Assembly: GCA_965199095.1 (NCBI GenBank)
Contig: CBDAQM010000001.1
Span: forward strand, 106,615 to 170,614
Length of the DNA stretch: 64,000 bases
Source of the DNA: LMUY01 sp965199095
GTDB taxonomy: Bacteria > Pseudomonadota > Alphaproteobacteria > Acetobacterales > Acetobacteraceae
Direction: 5' to 3'
A program made the position numbers and the translations under genes. The notes under the pieces are model-generated. The model saw only the letters and a list, made by a program, of their open reading frames with translations, was not told the origin of the DNA and searched no databases. Positions 50,120-58,044 of this stretch are shown here, in pieces; the first letter of the stretch is position 1, and the number at the start of each line of letters is the position of its first letter.

Positions 50120-50869
50120 TTACTGTTGGGCATGCGCCAACTCGTGCGAGACGAACTGCCGAAGTTCGCTCGTCTGCGGGTCGGACAGGATGCTGCCCGG
50201 CCCCGTTTCTTTCACCCGGCCGCCATGCATGAACACCAGCAGGTCGGCGATGCGGCGGGCGAACCCCATCTCATGCGTCACCAGCACCATGGTCATGCCG
50301 CTGTCGGCGAGCTGCTCCAGCACGTGCAGCACCTCCGCCGTCAGCTCGGGGTCCAGCGCCGAGGTGACTTCGTCGAACAGCATGACCTTGGGACGCATGG
50401 CCAGCGACCGGGCGATCGCCGCCCGTTGCTGCTGCCCGCCGGAAAGTTGCTCGGGATAAGCGCCGGCCTTGTCGGCCAACCCGACCTGCCGCAGCACGGC
50501 GTGCGCCGTCTCCCTCGCCTCCGCCCGCGACACGCGCTTCACGGACACCGGCGCCAGGGTGATGTTCTGCTCGACCGTGAGATGAGGAAACAGATTGTAG
50601 CTCTGGAACACGATGCCGACGTCCTGCCGCAGCGTGCGCAGGTTGAGCGCCGGGTCGCTCAGGCGATGGCCGCAGACAGTGATCTCGCCGCCATCGATCC
50701 GTTCCAGCCGGTCGATGCAGCGCAACGCGGTGCTCTTGCCGGAGCCGCTGCGGCCGATGATCACGGCGACCTGCCCGCGCGCCACGTCGAACGTGACACC
50801 GTCCAGCACCTTCAGCGCGCCGAAGCTCTTCTGGACGCCTTGCAGGCGGATCATCGGGTCCGGCGTCAT
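50120..50869 (-). CDS. Polar amino-acid-type ABC transporter ATP-binding protein
   Basis: ATPase of 249 aa (GlnQ/HisP type): VAVIIGRSGSGKSTALRCID, GIVFQSYNLFPHLTVEQNI, EQLSGGQQQRAAIARSLAM, VMLFDEVTSALDPELTAEVL. ATG 50869 overlaps the permease stop by ATGA; the frame running to 51241 is a shadow. Confidence 0.94.
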   Translation of the reverse strand: MTPDPMIRLQGVQKSFGALKVLDGVTFDVARGQVAVIIGRSGSGKSTALRCIDRLERIDGGEITVCGHRLSDPALNLRTLRQDVGIVFQSYNLFPHLTVEQNITLAPVSVKRVSRAEARETAHAVLRQVGLADKAGAYPEQLSGGQQQRAAIARSLAMRPKVMLFDEVTSALDPELTAEVLHVLEQLADSGMTMVLVTHEMGFARRIADLLVFMHGGRVKETGPGSILSDPQTSELRQFVSHELAHAQQ

Positions 50870-51564
50870 GCGCTGACCGCGGGTACGGCCATGGCCAACC
50901 CGGCCGGCCGACGACGCCACCCGCCCACGCGCCGCTCCAGCACGCGGCTCCACCAGGAGAGGGGGAAGCACAGCAGGAAGTAGATCGCTGCGACCAGAAG
51001 GTAGATCAGGAAGGGCTGGAACACCGAGTTGTTGACGATCTGGCCCGACCGCGCGAGCTCCACGAAGCCGACGACCGAGGCCAGCGACGTGTTCTTGATG
51101 ACCTTGACGGAGAACCCCACCGTCGGCGGGATCGCAATCCGCACCGCCTGTGGCAAGATCACCTTCAGCATACGCTGGGTGCGGCTCAGCGCGAGGCACT
51201 CGGCGGCTTCCCATTGCGCCCGCGGCACGGACTGGATGCATCCGCGCCAGATCTCGCCCAGGAAGGCGCTGACGTTGACCACCAGGGCGAGGCCGGCGGC
51301 AAGCAGCGATGGGACGTCAAGCCCCAGGCCGGGCAGGCCGAAATACAGCAGGAACATCGCGACGAGCGGCGGCGTGCCCTGGACCAACTGGATGTAGAGC
51401 GAGGCGGTGGTGCGCAGCGCGGCCACCGGCGCGATCCGGCACAGCGCCACCACCAGGCCAAGCACGCCGCCGCCGAGGCAGGCGATCAGCGACAGCACCA
51501 CCGTCCACTCCGCCCCGTGCAGCAGGAAGACGAGTTGGTTCGGGCCGAACGGGATGATCGTCAT
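50866..51564 (-). CDS. Polar amino-acid-type ABC transporter permease
   Basis: HisM/HisQ-type permease of 232 aa: LLHGAEWTVVLSLIACLGGG, LYIQLVQGTPPLVAMFLLYF, EIWRGCIQSVPRAQWEAAEC and LPQAVRIAIPPTVGF (EAA loop). Start 51564 overlaps the stop of the second permease by ATGA; the longer frame to 51873 is rejected. Confidence 0.93.
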   Translation of the reverse strand: MTIIPFGPNQLVFLLHGAEWTVVLSLIACLGGGVLGLVVALCRIAPVAALRTTASLYIQLVQGTPPLVAMFLLYFGLPGLGLDVPSLLAAGLALVVNVSAFLGEIWRGCIQSVPRAQWEAAECLALSRTQRMLKVILPQAVRIAIPPTVGFSVKVIKNTSLASVVGFVELARSGQIVNNSVFQPFLIYLLVAAIYFLLCFPLSWWSRVLERRVGGWRRRPAGLAMAVPAVSA

Positions 51565-52244
51565 GCCAGCGCGGTCCGCAGCCGGCGGCGCCGGGGAAAG
51601 ATGGCGAAGGCCAAGGCGGCGAAGCCCAGGCGCATGATCAGCGACAGGGCGATGTAGAGCGCGGCCAGCACGATGAACGTCTCGAACGGCCGGAAGGTGT
51701 CGGACTGCACGTGGTTGGCGACCGCCGTCAGCTCCTCGGCCGAGATCTGCGACGTAACGGAGGAGGCGAGCATCAGCAGCACGAACTGGCTCGCCAGCGA
51801 CGGGTAGACGCGCTCCATCGCCGGCAGCAGCAGGACATGGCGGTAAAGCTGCACGCGCGACAGCCCCAGGCACTCGCCCGCCTCAACCTGCCCGGCCGGG
51901 ATCGCCTCCAACCCGGCGCGCATGATCTCCGCCGTGTAGGCAGCCACGTTGACCGTCAGCGAAATCGAGGCGACGACGAACGCGCTGAGGTGCAGGCCCA
52001 GGCTCGCCAACCCGAAATACATCAGGAAGATCTGCACCAGCAACGGCGTGTTGCGGATCGCCTCGACGTAGACATGGCAGAGCCGGGCGGCCCAGCCGCC
52101 CCGGCGCAGCGCGATGGCGCAGGCCGTGCCGACGACGAACCCGGCGGCCGTCGCGAGGAGCGAGAGCTCCAGCGTCAGCCGGGCGCCGCCCAGGAACAAC
52201 GGCCACTGGTCCAGCACGCTGGAGAAGTCGAGCGTCATCGCCAT
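51561..52244 (-). CDS. Polar amino-acid-type ABC transporter permease
   Basis: Second permease (227 aa) of the heterodimeric channel: LFLGGARLTLELSLLATAAG, VYVEAIRNTPLLVQIFLMYF, EIMRAGLEAIPAGQVEAGEC and LLPAMERVYPSLASQFV. It follows the dehydrogenase stop by 15 bp. The start may also be the Met two codons in (52238). Confidence 0.93.
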   Translation of the reverse strand: MAMTLDFSSVLDQWPLFLGGARLTLELSLLATAAGFVVGTACAIALRRGGWAARLCHVYVEAIRNTPLLVQIFLMYFGLASLGLHLSAFVVASISLTVNVAAYTAEIMRAGLEAIPAGQVEAGECLGLSRVQLYRHVLLLPAMERVYPSLASQFVLLMLASSVTSQISAEELTAVANHVQSDTFRPFETFIVLAALYIALSLIMRLGFAALAFAIFPRRRRLRTALA

Positions 52245-52259
52245 CGCAACGCCGCCCGG

Positions 52260-53159
52260 CTAGGCCGCGCCGCGGTTGCACATGCGGTCATAGACCTTGA
52301 ACAGCGCCTGGTTGCCGTTGCCGCCTTCGCCGTGCGCCTTGGCCTCCATGTACTGCGTCGTCACCAGGGCGTTGCCGGGCAGCGGGACAGAAAGCGACTG
52401 GGCGAGTTCGCCCACCAGGCGGAGGTCCTTCAGCATAAGGTCTATCCTAAACCCGGCCGCCGCGTCGCCGCCGATCATGGCCGGGCCGAGCCGGTCCAGC
52501 ATCCAGCTCGCCGCGGAGCCGCCCAGCAGCACCTCGCGCATTTGGTTCAGATCCACGCCGGACGCGCGTCCCAGGGCGATGGCCTCGCATACCGCCTGCA
52601 GGTTGATACCGACCATGAGCTGGTTGCACAGCTTCACCGTTTGCCCGGCGCCGCTGGCGCCCACGTGGTTGATCGTGGTGCCCATCGCCGCCAGCACCGG
52701 CCGGGCGAGCGCGTAGACGGCGGCATCCCCGCCCACCATGATGGTGAGCGTCGCCGACTTGGCGCCCTGCGGCCCGCCGGAGACCGGAGCGTCCAGGAAG
52801 TCGATGCCATCCGCCTTCAGCGTCGCGGCCATGGCGCGCACGGCTTGCGGGCTGATGGTGCTCATGTCGATGACGATGCGGCCCTGCGGCGGGTTGGCGC
52901 GCAGCCCGGCCTCGCCCAGCACGACGGCCTGGACGTGCGGTGTGTCGGGCAGCATGGTGACGACGAGGAAGGCGTCCTTCGCTGCCTCCGCGACGCTGCT
53001 GCAGATTCGTGCGCCTGCGTCCCCGGCAGCCTGAACAGCACTCGGCACCACGTCGAACGCCTGCACGGCATGCCCTGCCTTGAGCAGGTTGCGCGTCATC
53101 TCGATGCCCATGGTGCCCAGGCCGACGAAGCCGACCACCTGGCTGTTCATCGCGGACAT
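52260..53159 (-). CDS. Beta-hydroxyacid dehydrogenase (HIBADH/GarR type)
   Basis: NAD(P)-dependent dehydrogenase of 299 aa that oxidises a beta-hydroxyacid or reduces its semialdehyde. VGFVGLGTMGIEMTRNLLKA is the cofactor motif, FLDAPVSGGPQGAKSATLTI the substrate motif and GAGQTVKLCNQLMVGINLQA carries the catalytic Lys. ATG 53159 overlaps the RpiB stop (TGATG). In a sugar operon it suggests that an aldonic or tetronic acid intermediate is handled. Confidence 0.92.
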   Translation of the reverse strand: MSAMNSQVVGFVGLGTMGIEMTRNLLKAGHAVQAFDVVPSAVQAAGDAGARICSSVAEAAKDAFLVVTMLPDTPHVQAVVLGEAGLRANPPQGRIVIDMSTISPQAVRAMAATLKADGIDFLDAPVSGGPQGAKSATLTIMVGGDAAVYALARPVLAAMGTTINHVGASGAGQTVKLCNQLMVGINLQAVCEAIALGRASGVDLNQMREVLLGGSAASWMLDRLGPAMIGGDAAAGFRIDLMLKDLRLVGELAQSLSVPLPGNALVTTQYMEAKAHGEGGNGNQALFKVYDRMCNRGAA

Positions 53160-53599
53160 CACTCGGCCTCCATGTCGTGCAGCTTCTGGACCCGGCGCAG
53201 GTAATCCTCCGAACGCTCGAACTCGGCGGCGACGAACGCGTCCACCAGGTCCCGCGCCAGCCACGCACCGACGATCTGCGCGCCGATGCACATGACGTTC
53301 ACGTCGTCATGTTCCACGGATTGATGGGCGGAGTGCACGTCGTGGCACACGGCAGCACGGATCCCGCGCACCTTGTTGGCCGCGATGGCGGCGCCCACAC
53401 CGGTGCCGCACACCATCAGGCCGCGCGCTCCGCCCTCGCGCACTGCGCCGCAGACCGCACGGGCGATGTCGGGGAAGTCCACCGGGCCTGGGTCATGACT
53501 CCCGACATCCGTCACGTCGTGGCCGGCGCCGCGGAGATGCCGGGCAAGCTCAAGCTTGAGGTGGTAGCCAGCGTGGTCGCTGCCGATGACGATCTTCAT
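53159..53599 (-). CDS. rpiB: RpiB/LacAB-family sugar-phosphate isomerase
   Basis: Aldose-ketose phosphate isomerase of 146 aa. MKIVIGSDHAGYHLKLELAR, VCGTGVGAAIAANKVRGIRA (catalytic Cys), AAVCHDVHSAHQSVEHDDVN and VMCIGAQIVG are diagnostic. RpiB interconverts ribose 5-phosphate and ribulose 5-phosphate, but close relatives act on allose or tetrulose phosphates (EryI-like), so the substrate is open. It overlaps both neighbours and must be co-translated. Confidence 0.93.
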   Translation of the reverse strand: MKIVIGSDHAGYHLKLELARHLRGAGHDVTDVGSHDPGPVDFPDIARAVCGAVREGGARGLMVCGTGVGAAIAANKVRGIRAAVCHDVHSAHQSVEHDDVNVMCIGAQIVGAWLARDLVDAFVAAEFERSEDYLRRVQKLHDMEAE

Positions 53600-54345
53600 G
53601 GGGAGGTGCCTTGCGGTTTGGGCCTTGGCCCGGTGGCGACGTCACGGCGGCGGTACTCGTCGCCGATGGCGAAGTGCTCGCGCAGGATGTCGTCCGCGCG
53701 GCGGGGATCGGCTGCGGCCAGCGCCTCGAACACCAGGCGGTGGTGGTCGATGAGGTAAAGCCTCCCATCCTCTGTCCCGAACACCGACTCCCGCCGGTCG
53801 CGATGGGACCGGAGCAGAAGGCTGCTAATGGCCCCGTACAGCGTGGCGAGGGTTTCGGAACGGGCTGCGGTGACGAGTGCGTGGTGGAAGCTATGGTCTG
53901 CCAAGCCGCCAGCCACGGGGTCGTCGATCGTTGCGGCGATACCCGCAACGGCCGCGCGCAGCCGTTCCAGGTCCGTCATGGTGGCACGGGAGCAGGCGAG
54001 CCGGATCGACTGGCACTCGATGGCGATGCGCGCCTGCATGACGTCGTCGACCAGAGAGTGGTGGTGGTGGGCCGTGAAGGCGAAGAAGTCGCCCAGCATT
54101 GAGATATCTGGCCGCCGCACGACAGTCCCGGCGCCTTGCCGGATTTCGACCACGCCCAGCATGGCCAGGGCCCGGAGCGCCTCCCGCAGGATGGGACGGC
54201 TCACCCCAAGCTGTACCGACAGCTCCCGCTCGCCAAGCAGCTTGTCGCCAGGTTGCACGTGGCCGCTGAGGAGATGTTCGCGCAATGCCGCGAACACACC
54301 CCCGAAACCTGGCTGTTCCGTCTCCCTGGCCCGCGTGATGGCCAC
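53596..54345 (-). CDS. GntR-family regulator, FadR subfamily
   Basis: Regulator of 249 aa heading the sugar operon. The winged helix is GDKLLGERELSVQLGVSRPI, LREALRALAMLGVVEIRQGA; the all-helical FCD effector domain has ARIAIECQSIRLACSRAT, FHHALVTAARS and LIDHHRLVFEALAAADPRRA with metal-binding Asp/His positions. Its stop overlaps the rpiB start (ATGA). A perfect FadR-type half-palindrome pair sits 23 bp upstream of the start, so autoregulation of the whole operon is likely. Confidence 0.93.
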   Translation of the reverse strand: MAITRARETEQPGFGGVFAALREHLLSGHVQPGDKLLGERELSVQLGVSRPILREALRALAMLGVVEIRQGAGTVVRRPDISMLGDFFAFTAHHHHSLVDDVMQARIAIECQSIRLACSRATMTDLERLRAAVAGIAATIDDPVAGGLADHSFHHALVTAARSETLATLYGAISSLLLRSHRDRRESVFGTEDGRLYLIDHHRLVFEALAAADPRRADDILREHFAIGDEYRRRDVATGPRPKPQGTSP

Positions 54346-54367
54346 CGTTTCCTCATCGGTCTTATCG

Positions 54368-54378
54368 TGGTCTTACCA
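54368..54378. promoter_or_regulatory. FadR-type GntR operator
   Basis: TGGTCTTACCA is an exact match to the FadR-subfamily consensus TNGTNNNACNA and is itself palindromic (TGGT/ACCA). It lies 23 bp upstream of the GntR start, in the expected promoter region. Confidence 0.65.
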
Positions 54379-54488
54379 GTTGCCACGCGATAGGGTAGCG
54401 GTCAAGCGCTTGTGGGGACACTAAGGCTGCTCCAGCCGACGCCGGTTCGGAGAAATTTCAAGTTTCGCCAGAGATGGAATCTGGCGGA

Positions 54489-54650
54489 TTATGCCAGGAT
54501 AAGGGCTGCAAGTGCCGCGATGCAGACCAAGAGGCCGATCGCAGTTCCAGTCCAACTAGCCTTGCCAGTCCTTGCGCTCTCGCAACGTTTTTTGAACTCC
54601 TCCGGGCTTTCTTCCCACGGGGTTTGCCTCTCGATGACTGCTCCGCTCAT
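54489..54650 (-). CDS. Small single-pass membrane protein (53 aa)
   Basis: A short gene from ATG 54650 to TAA at 54489, with GAAGG about ten bases before the start. The product begins MSGAVIERQTPWEESPEEFK, continues with a charged stretch (KRCESARTGK) and ends in one hydrophobic helix (ASWTGTAIGLLVCIAALAAL then ILA). A charged N-terminal half followed by a C-terminal membrane anchor is a common small-membrane-protein layout. It lies alone between the GntR operon and a dioxygenase gene. I do not recognise its family. Confidence 0.55.
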   Translation of the reverse strand: MSGAVIERQTPWEESPEEFKKRCESARTGKASWTGTAIGLLVCIAALAALILA

Positions 54651-54793
54651 GGTCGCCAACCTTCACTCACGTGATCGTTATTATTCAGCAGAAAGCATCC
54701 ACCACAATCAAGAGAAACCGACAACTCGCAGTTAGATTAAAAATGGGCGCTATCTAAAAAACAGAATGTCTTGACTCTAGGCGCTCCAAGCCT

Positions 54794-55852
54794 TCAGGCG
54801 CAGTCGAACGGACCGATGTCCTTGCGCTCCCGCCACAGATTTTGCTGGCCCTTCAGCGACGCCATCCAGTCCCGGTACTTCCAGAAAATCGGCATCCTGC
54901 GCTGCCCCAGTGCAGCGATCGTCCAGACATCCAGGCCCGTCCATGGCAGGAACGGGTTGCGGCGCCCCGACGCCCAAATCTCCACCCGCCGGGTCGGCCG
55001 CACGCTTACTCCGCGAGCGTGGAAGCCGTGGGTGTCGGCGACGACGAGCGTGTTGGCCGGAACCGCGAACTTGCGCGCCTGCGGCAGCCGCAGCCCGTCC
55101 AACTCATGCGGTTGAACGCGGAACGACCCGCGTTGCGTCAGCCGGTCGCTCTGTTGCGCCATGCCCAGGCTCATCCGGCGCTCCCACTCCCGGCGCTCCG
55201 GCGTGAAGCGGTGCGAGCCGGCGACGTAGGTGAACGGCCCCTCATCCTCCTCCACGTCGGTCAGGAACAGCCACGCCTTGACCGTCGGGTGGAACGTGTC
55301 GGCGTGCAGCATGCATTGCGGGTCATTTGGCCCATCCTTGGCGTGGGTCAGGATGGTCTGGATGTAGTTGATCGGCTCCGAGTTGTAGCTGGCGGCATAG
55401 CGCAGCGGCCCGCGCCATTCCGGCAGCTTCAGCAATCGCGACACGGCAGGCAGCGCCGCCAGCGCCGCCGGGCTCAACGCCACGCGCCGCGTCACGGCAT
55501 TGCCCTGCACCATCTCCCGCATGCCGCCGCGATAGAACTCGACCTGCTGGCGAAGCGCCGCGAAATGGTCGGGCGCGAGGAAGTCCTGCTTGACCAGGAA
55601 GCCGTCCCGATCGAAGGCTGCCCGGTCGGCGTCGTTCATCATGTGGGCCAGCCGCCGCCGGCGGGACTGCGCAAGGCCGTGGGCCAGCGACATGCGGGCG
55701 GTATGCAGGCCCCGCTGGTTGAGCGCCGGGCTGCCGATCACCGGGTTGTCGACGAAGGATTTCGACGTGGTCAACACTTGCGCCGCCCAGAGCGGGGCCA
55801 TGGCGGAGGCCCGGGCCTTGGTCGCGAACGTACGGAGGAGAGTGGCTTGCAT
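54794..55852 (-). CDS. Phytanoyl-CoA dioxygenase (PhyH)-family protein
   Basis: Fe(II)/2-oxoglutarate-type oxygenase of 352 aa. After a 70-residue N-terminal extension comes FDRDGFLVKQDFLAPDHFAA, the PhyH start; CMLHADTFHPTVKAWLFLTD carries the H-x-D iron ligands; EDEGPFTYVAGSHRFTPER is the family loop; DTHGFHARGVSVRPTRRVEI carries the distal His and the 2-oxoglutarate-binding Arg. A possible internal start lies at MMNDADRAAF. The substrate is unknown. It is divergent from the SDR at 56014. Confidence 0.88.
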   Translation of the reverse strand: MQATLLRTFATKARASAMAPLWAAQVLTTSKSFVDNPVIGSPALNQRGLHTARMSLAHGLAQSRRRRLAHMMNDADRAAFDRDGFLVKQDFLAPDHFAALRQQVEFYRGGMREMVQGNAVTRRVALSPAALAALPAVSRLLKLPEWRGPLRYAASYNSEPINYIQTILTHAKDGPNDPQCMLHADTFHPTVKAWLFLTDVEEDEGPFTYVAGSHRFTPERREWERRMSLGMAQQSDRLTQRGSFRVQPHELDGLRLPQARKFAVPANTLVVADTHGFHARGVSVRPTRRVEIWASGRRNPFLPWTGLDVWTIAALGQRRMPIFWKYRDWMASLKGQQNLWRERKDIGPFDCA

Positions 55853-56013
55853 GGTGACGTTGCCTCAGTCTACGGCGGCGACGGTATGGCTGGGTGACAG
55901 GATTTGGTCGGACACTGGAGTTATGATTCTAACAGGGCCCCGCCTGCTTTGATATCCCAGCGCCATGCCAACGTCCGGCAGTCAGGAACGCTTCAAGGTC
56001 AGGACGCATAGAC

Positions 56014-56742
56014 ATGCAGAGTTTGGCGGCGGGCGGGTCGGCCGTCGTTGTCGGCGCGTCCGGCGGGATCGGTGCTGCACTGGTGTCCGCGCTGCTGGAC
56101 GATCCTGGCTTCGACGCCGTGTTCGCCATGGCCCGCCGTTTCGCCGCCGGCAGCGAGGGCCGGCTGCATCGCCTGCCGATCGACGTGACGGACGAGGCGA
56201 GCATCGCGCGGGCCGCCGAGCAGGTGTCGGGGCCGCTCCGCCTGGTCATTGTCGCCACGGGCATCCTGCACTCCGACACCCTGGCGCCCGAAAAAACCTA
56301 TCGCGCGCTGGACGCGGCTGCATTGCTGGAAAGCTATCGCGTCAATGCTGTGGGCCCGGCGCTGGTCGCCCGGCACATGCTGCCGCGGCTCGATCCAAGC
56401 GGCCGCAGCGTGTTCGCGGCACTCTCGGCCCGCGTCGGCAGCATCGGGGACAACCATTCCGGCGGCTGGCACGCGTATCGTGCGTCGAAGGCGGCGCTGA
56501 ACATGATCATCCGCAACCTCGCCATTGAAACCGCCCGCCGCGCGCCGGGCACGCTGTGCGTCGGGCTGCATCCGGGGACGGTGGACACCGCACTCAGCGA
56601 GCCGTTCCAGCGCAACGTGCGCCCCGGCACGCTGTTCTCGGCCGCCCATGCGGCGGCGTGCCTGCTGTCCGTCGTGGACCGGCTCACCCCTGCCGACAGC
56701 GGAACCGTGCTGGCCTGGGACGGCAGCACCATCCCGCCCTGA
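56014..56742 (+). CDS. SDR-family protein (C-factor/CsgA-like)
   Basis: Short SDR of 242 aa. AVVVGASGGIGAALVSALLD is the cofactor motif, LVIVATGILHSDTLAPEKTY replaces the NNAG strand as in C-factor/YciK-like SDRs, FAALSARVGSIGDN holds the catalytic Ser and WHAYRASKAALNMI the Tyr-Lys pair. It converges on the hydrolase-TPR gene (5-bp gap). Likely a cytosolic carbonyl reductase or signalling-type SDR. Confidence 0.88.
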   Translation: MQSLAAGGSAVVVGASGGIGAALVSALLDDPGFDAVFAMARRFAAGSEGRLHRLPIDVTDEASIARAAEQVSGPLRLVIVATGILHSDTLAPEKTYRALDAAALLESYRVNAVGPALVARHMLPRLDPSGRSVFAALSARVGSIGDNHSGGWHAYRASKAALNMIIRNLAIETARRAPGTLCVGLHPGTVDTALSEPFQRNVRPGTLFSAAHAAACLLSVVDRLTPADSGTVLAWDGSTIPP

Positions 56743-56747
56743 CCCGG

Positions 56748-57905
56748 TCAAGCCGCCGCACCGGGTCGCCGCCAGCCAAGCCGGGCGCCGATGCGGCGGA
56801 GTTTGGCGCCCAGGCCGGGGGACAGGCTGTCCTGCATCGCCGCCAGATGCGTTTGGTAGATCGGTTCCCCGCCCGCGCGCTGATGCACCTCCTCCAGCAC
56901 CGCGATCGCGCCGCGGACATCGCCGCCGGCTTCCAGGCTGAAGGCGTATTCCAGCATCAGGTTTGGGTGGCCCGGCAGCAACTCCAGCGAACGCCGGTGC
57001 ATGGCGAGCGCTTCGTCGATCCGCTTCGCCTTGCGCAACTCGATCCCCAGGCACCGGTACGCGGACGGATCCTGCGGCGCCAGCGTAACCGAACGCTGCA
57101 TCAGCGCCAGCCGCTGGCGACGGCGCCATGCGGGCAGGCGTTTGGCGATCGTGTTCAGCGATTGTGAGGAGTTGGGCAGCCGCTCCTTCACCCGTGCCCA
57201 AAACCGCGCCCGGTCCAGCTCGTCCCGGCACATCCCGATGACGAGTTCCTGCAGCAGCCCGATTTCCGCCAGGCAGCCCGTCACCGGGTGGCCGGCGTTG
57301 GGCATCCCCCTGGCGTCGAACCGGAATTCGCGGGCAAGCGCTGCGATGTGGCGGGCGTCCCGGTCGGTCGGGTCGTAGACGACGCAGGCGTCCTCGACGG
57401 ACGGGAAGGGGAGCGCGCGCTCCCACCGCAGGTTGAACTGCGCGCCGTAGCCGGACCAGCGCGGCTCCCACGGCACGACCGAGGGGGCGATGGAGAATTG
57501 CGGCGACAGCGCCAGGACGGCGTTTGCCCCCGCCAGCCCGGCGAAGCGGATCGCGGCATAGGCCCCCATGCTGGAGCCATAGGTCATCACCCGGCCGTAG
57601 CCGCGCGTCGCGGCTGCGACCTGCGCCATGGCGTCCCCCATGGTCGGGTAATCGTACCACCGGTTGTCGCGCGGGATGACGTGGACCGCATCGATCCCGT
57701 TGATATCGAAAAACAGCTCGCCGAAGCCGGGCCGGTCCAGCGTGCGATGGTCGGTGAACGAGTCGAAGGTGACGACGCAGCACGGACTGCCATGCCGGGC
57801 GACCTTGCGGACGAGCAGATCAGGGCAGCGGAACAGCTCCTCGGCCGGCTGCCTCGCTGGGGCCGGATGGTGCGCGCCGGTAGCCCATCCCGGGGTGTCA
57901 TCCAT
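56748..57905 (-). CDS. Alpha/beta-hydrolase fused to TPR repeats
   Basis: The 385-aa protein has an N-terminal alpha/beta-hydrolase-like domain (VVTFDSFTDHRTLDRPGFGE, nucleophile elbow VMTYGSSMGAYAAIRFAGLA, acidic VVYDPTDRDARHI, His in GMPNAGHPVTGCLAE) and, from about residue 265, two to three TPR-like helical repeats (LMQRSVTLAPQDPSAYRCLG, MHRRSLELLPGHPNLMLEYA, AIAVLEEVHQRAGGEP). The elbow GSSMG fits an esterase/acyltransferase fold seen in glycan-associated hydrolases. The fusion is unusual; a role in surface glycan or protein modification is only a guess. It diverges from the molybdoenzyme gene. Confidence 0.78.
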   Translation of the reverse strand: MDDTPGWATGAHHPAPARQPAEELFRCPDLLVRKVARHGSPCCVVTFDSFTDHRTLDRPGFGELFFDINGIDAVHVIPRDNRWYDYPTMGDAMAQVAAATRGYGRVMTYGSSMGAYAAIRFAGLAGANAVLALSPQFSIAPSVVPWEPRWSGYGAQFNLRWERALPFPSVEDACVVYDPTDRDARHIAALAREFRFDARGMPNAGHPVTGCLAEIGLLQELVIGMCRDELDRARFWARVKERLPNSSQSLNTIAKRLPAWRRRQRLALMQRSVTLAPQDPSAYRCLGIELRKAKRIDEALAMHRRSLELLPGHPNLMLEYAFSLEAGGDVRGAIAVLEEVHQRAGGEPIYQTHLAAMQDSLSPGLGAKLRRIGARLGWRRPGAAA

Positions 57906-58044
57906 CCTTCGAACTCTTCAACACGCGACGTCCGGCCACCCTAGCCACACTCGGCCCGATGCTGTCGACCCCCGGCCATGCCGCCTGCATTGACCCGGCA
58001 ACGGTCGCAGCGGCACCTTCCACCCTCTGACAGGAGCTGAAACC

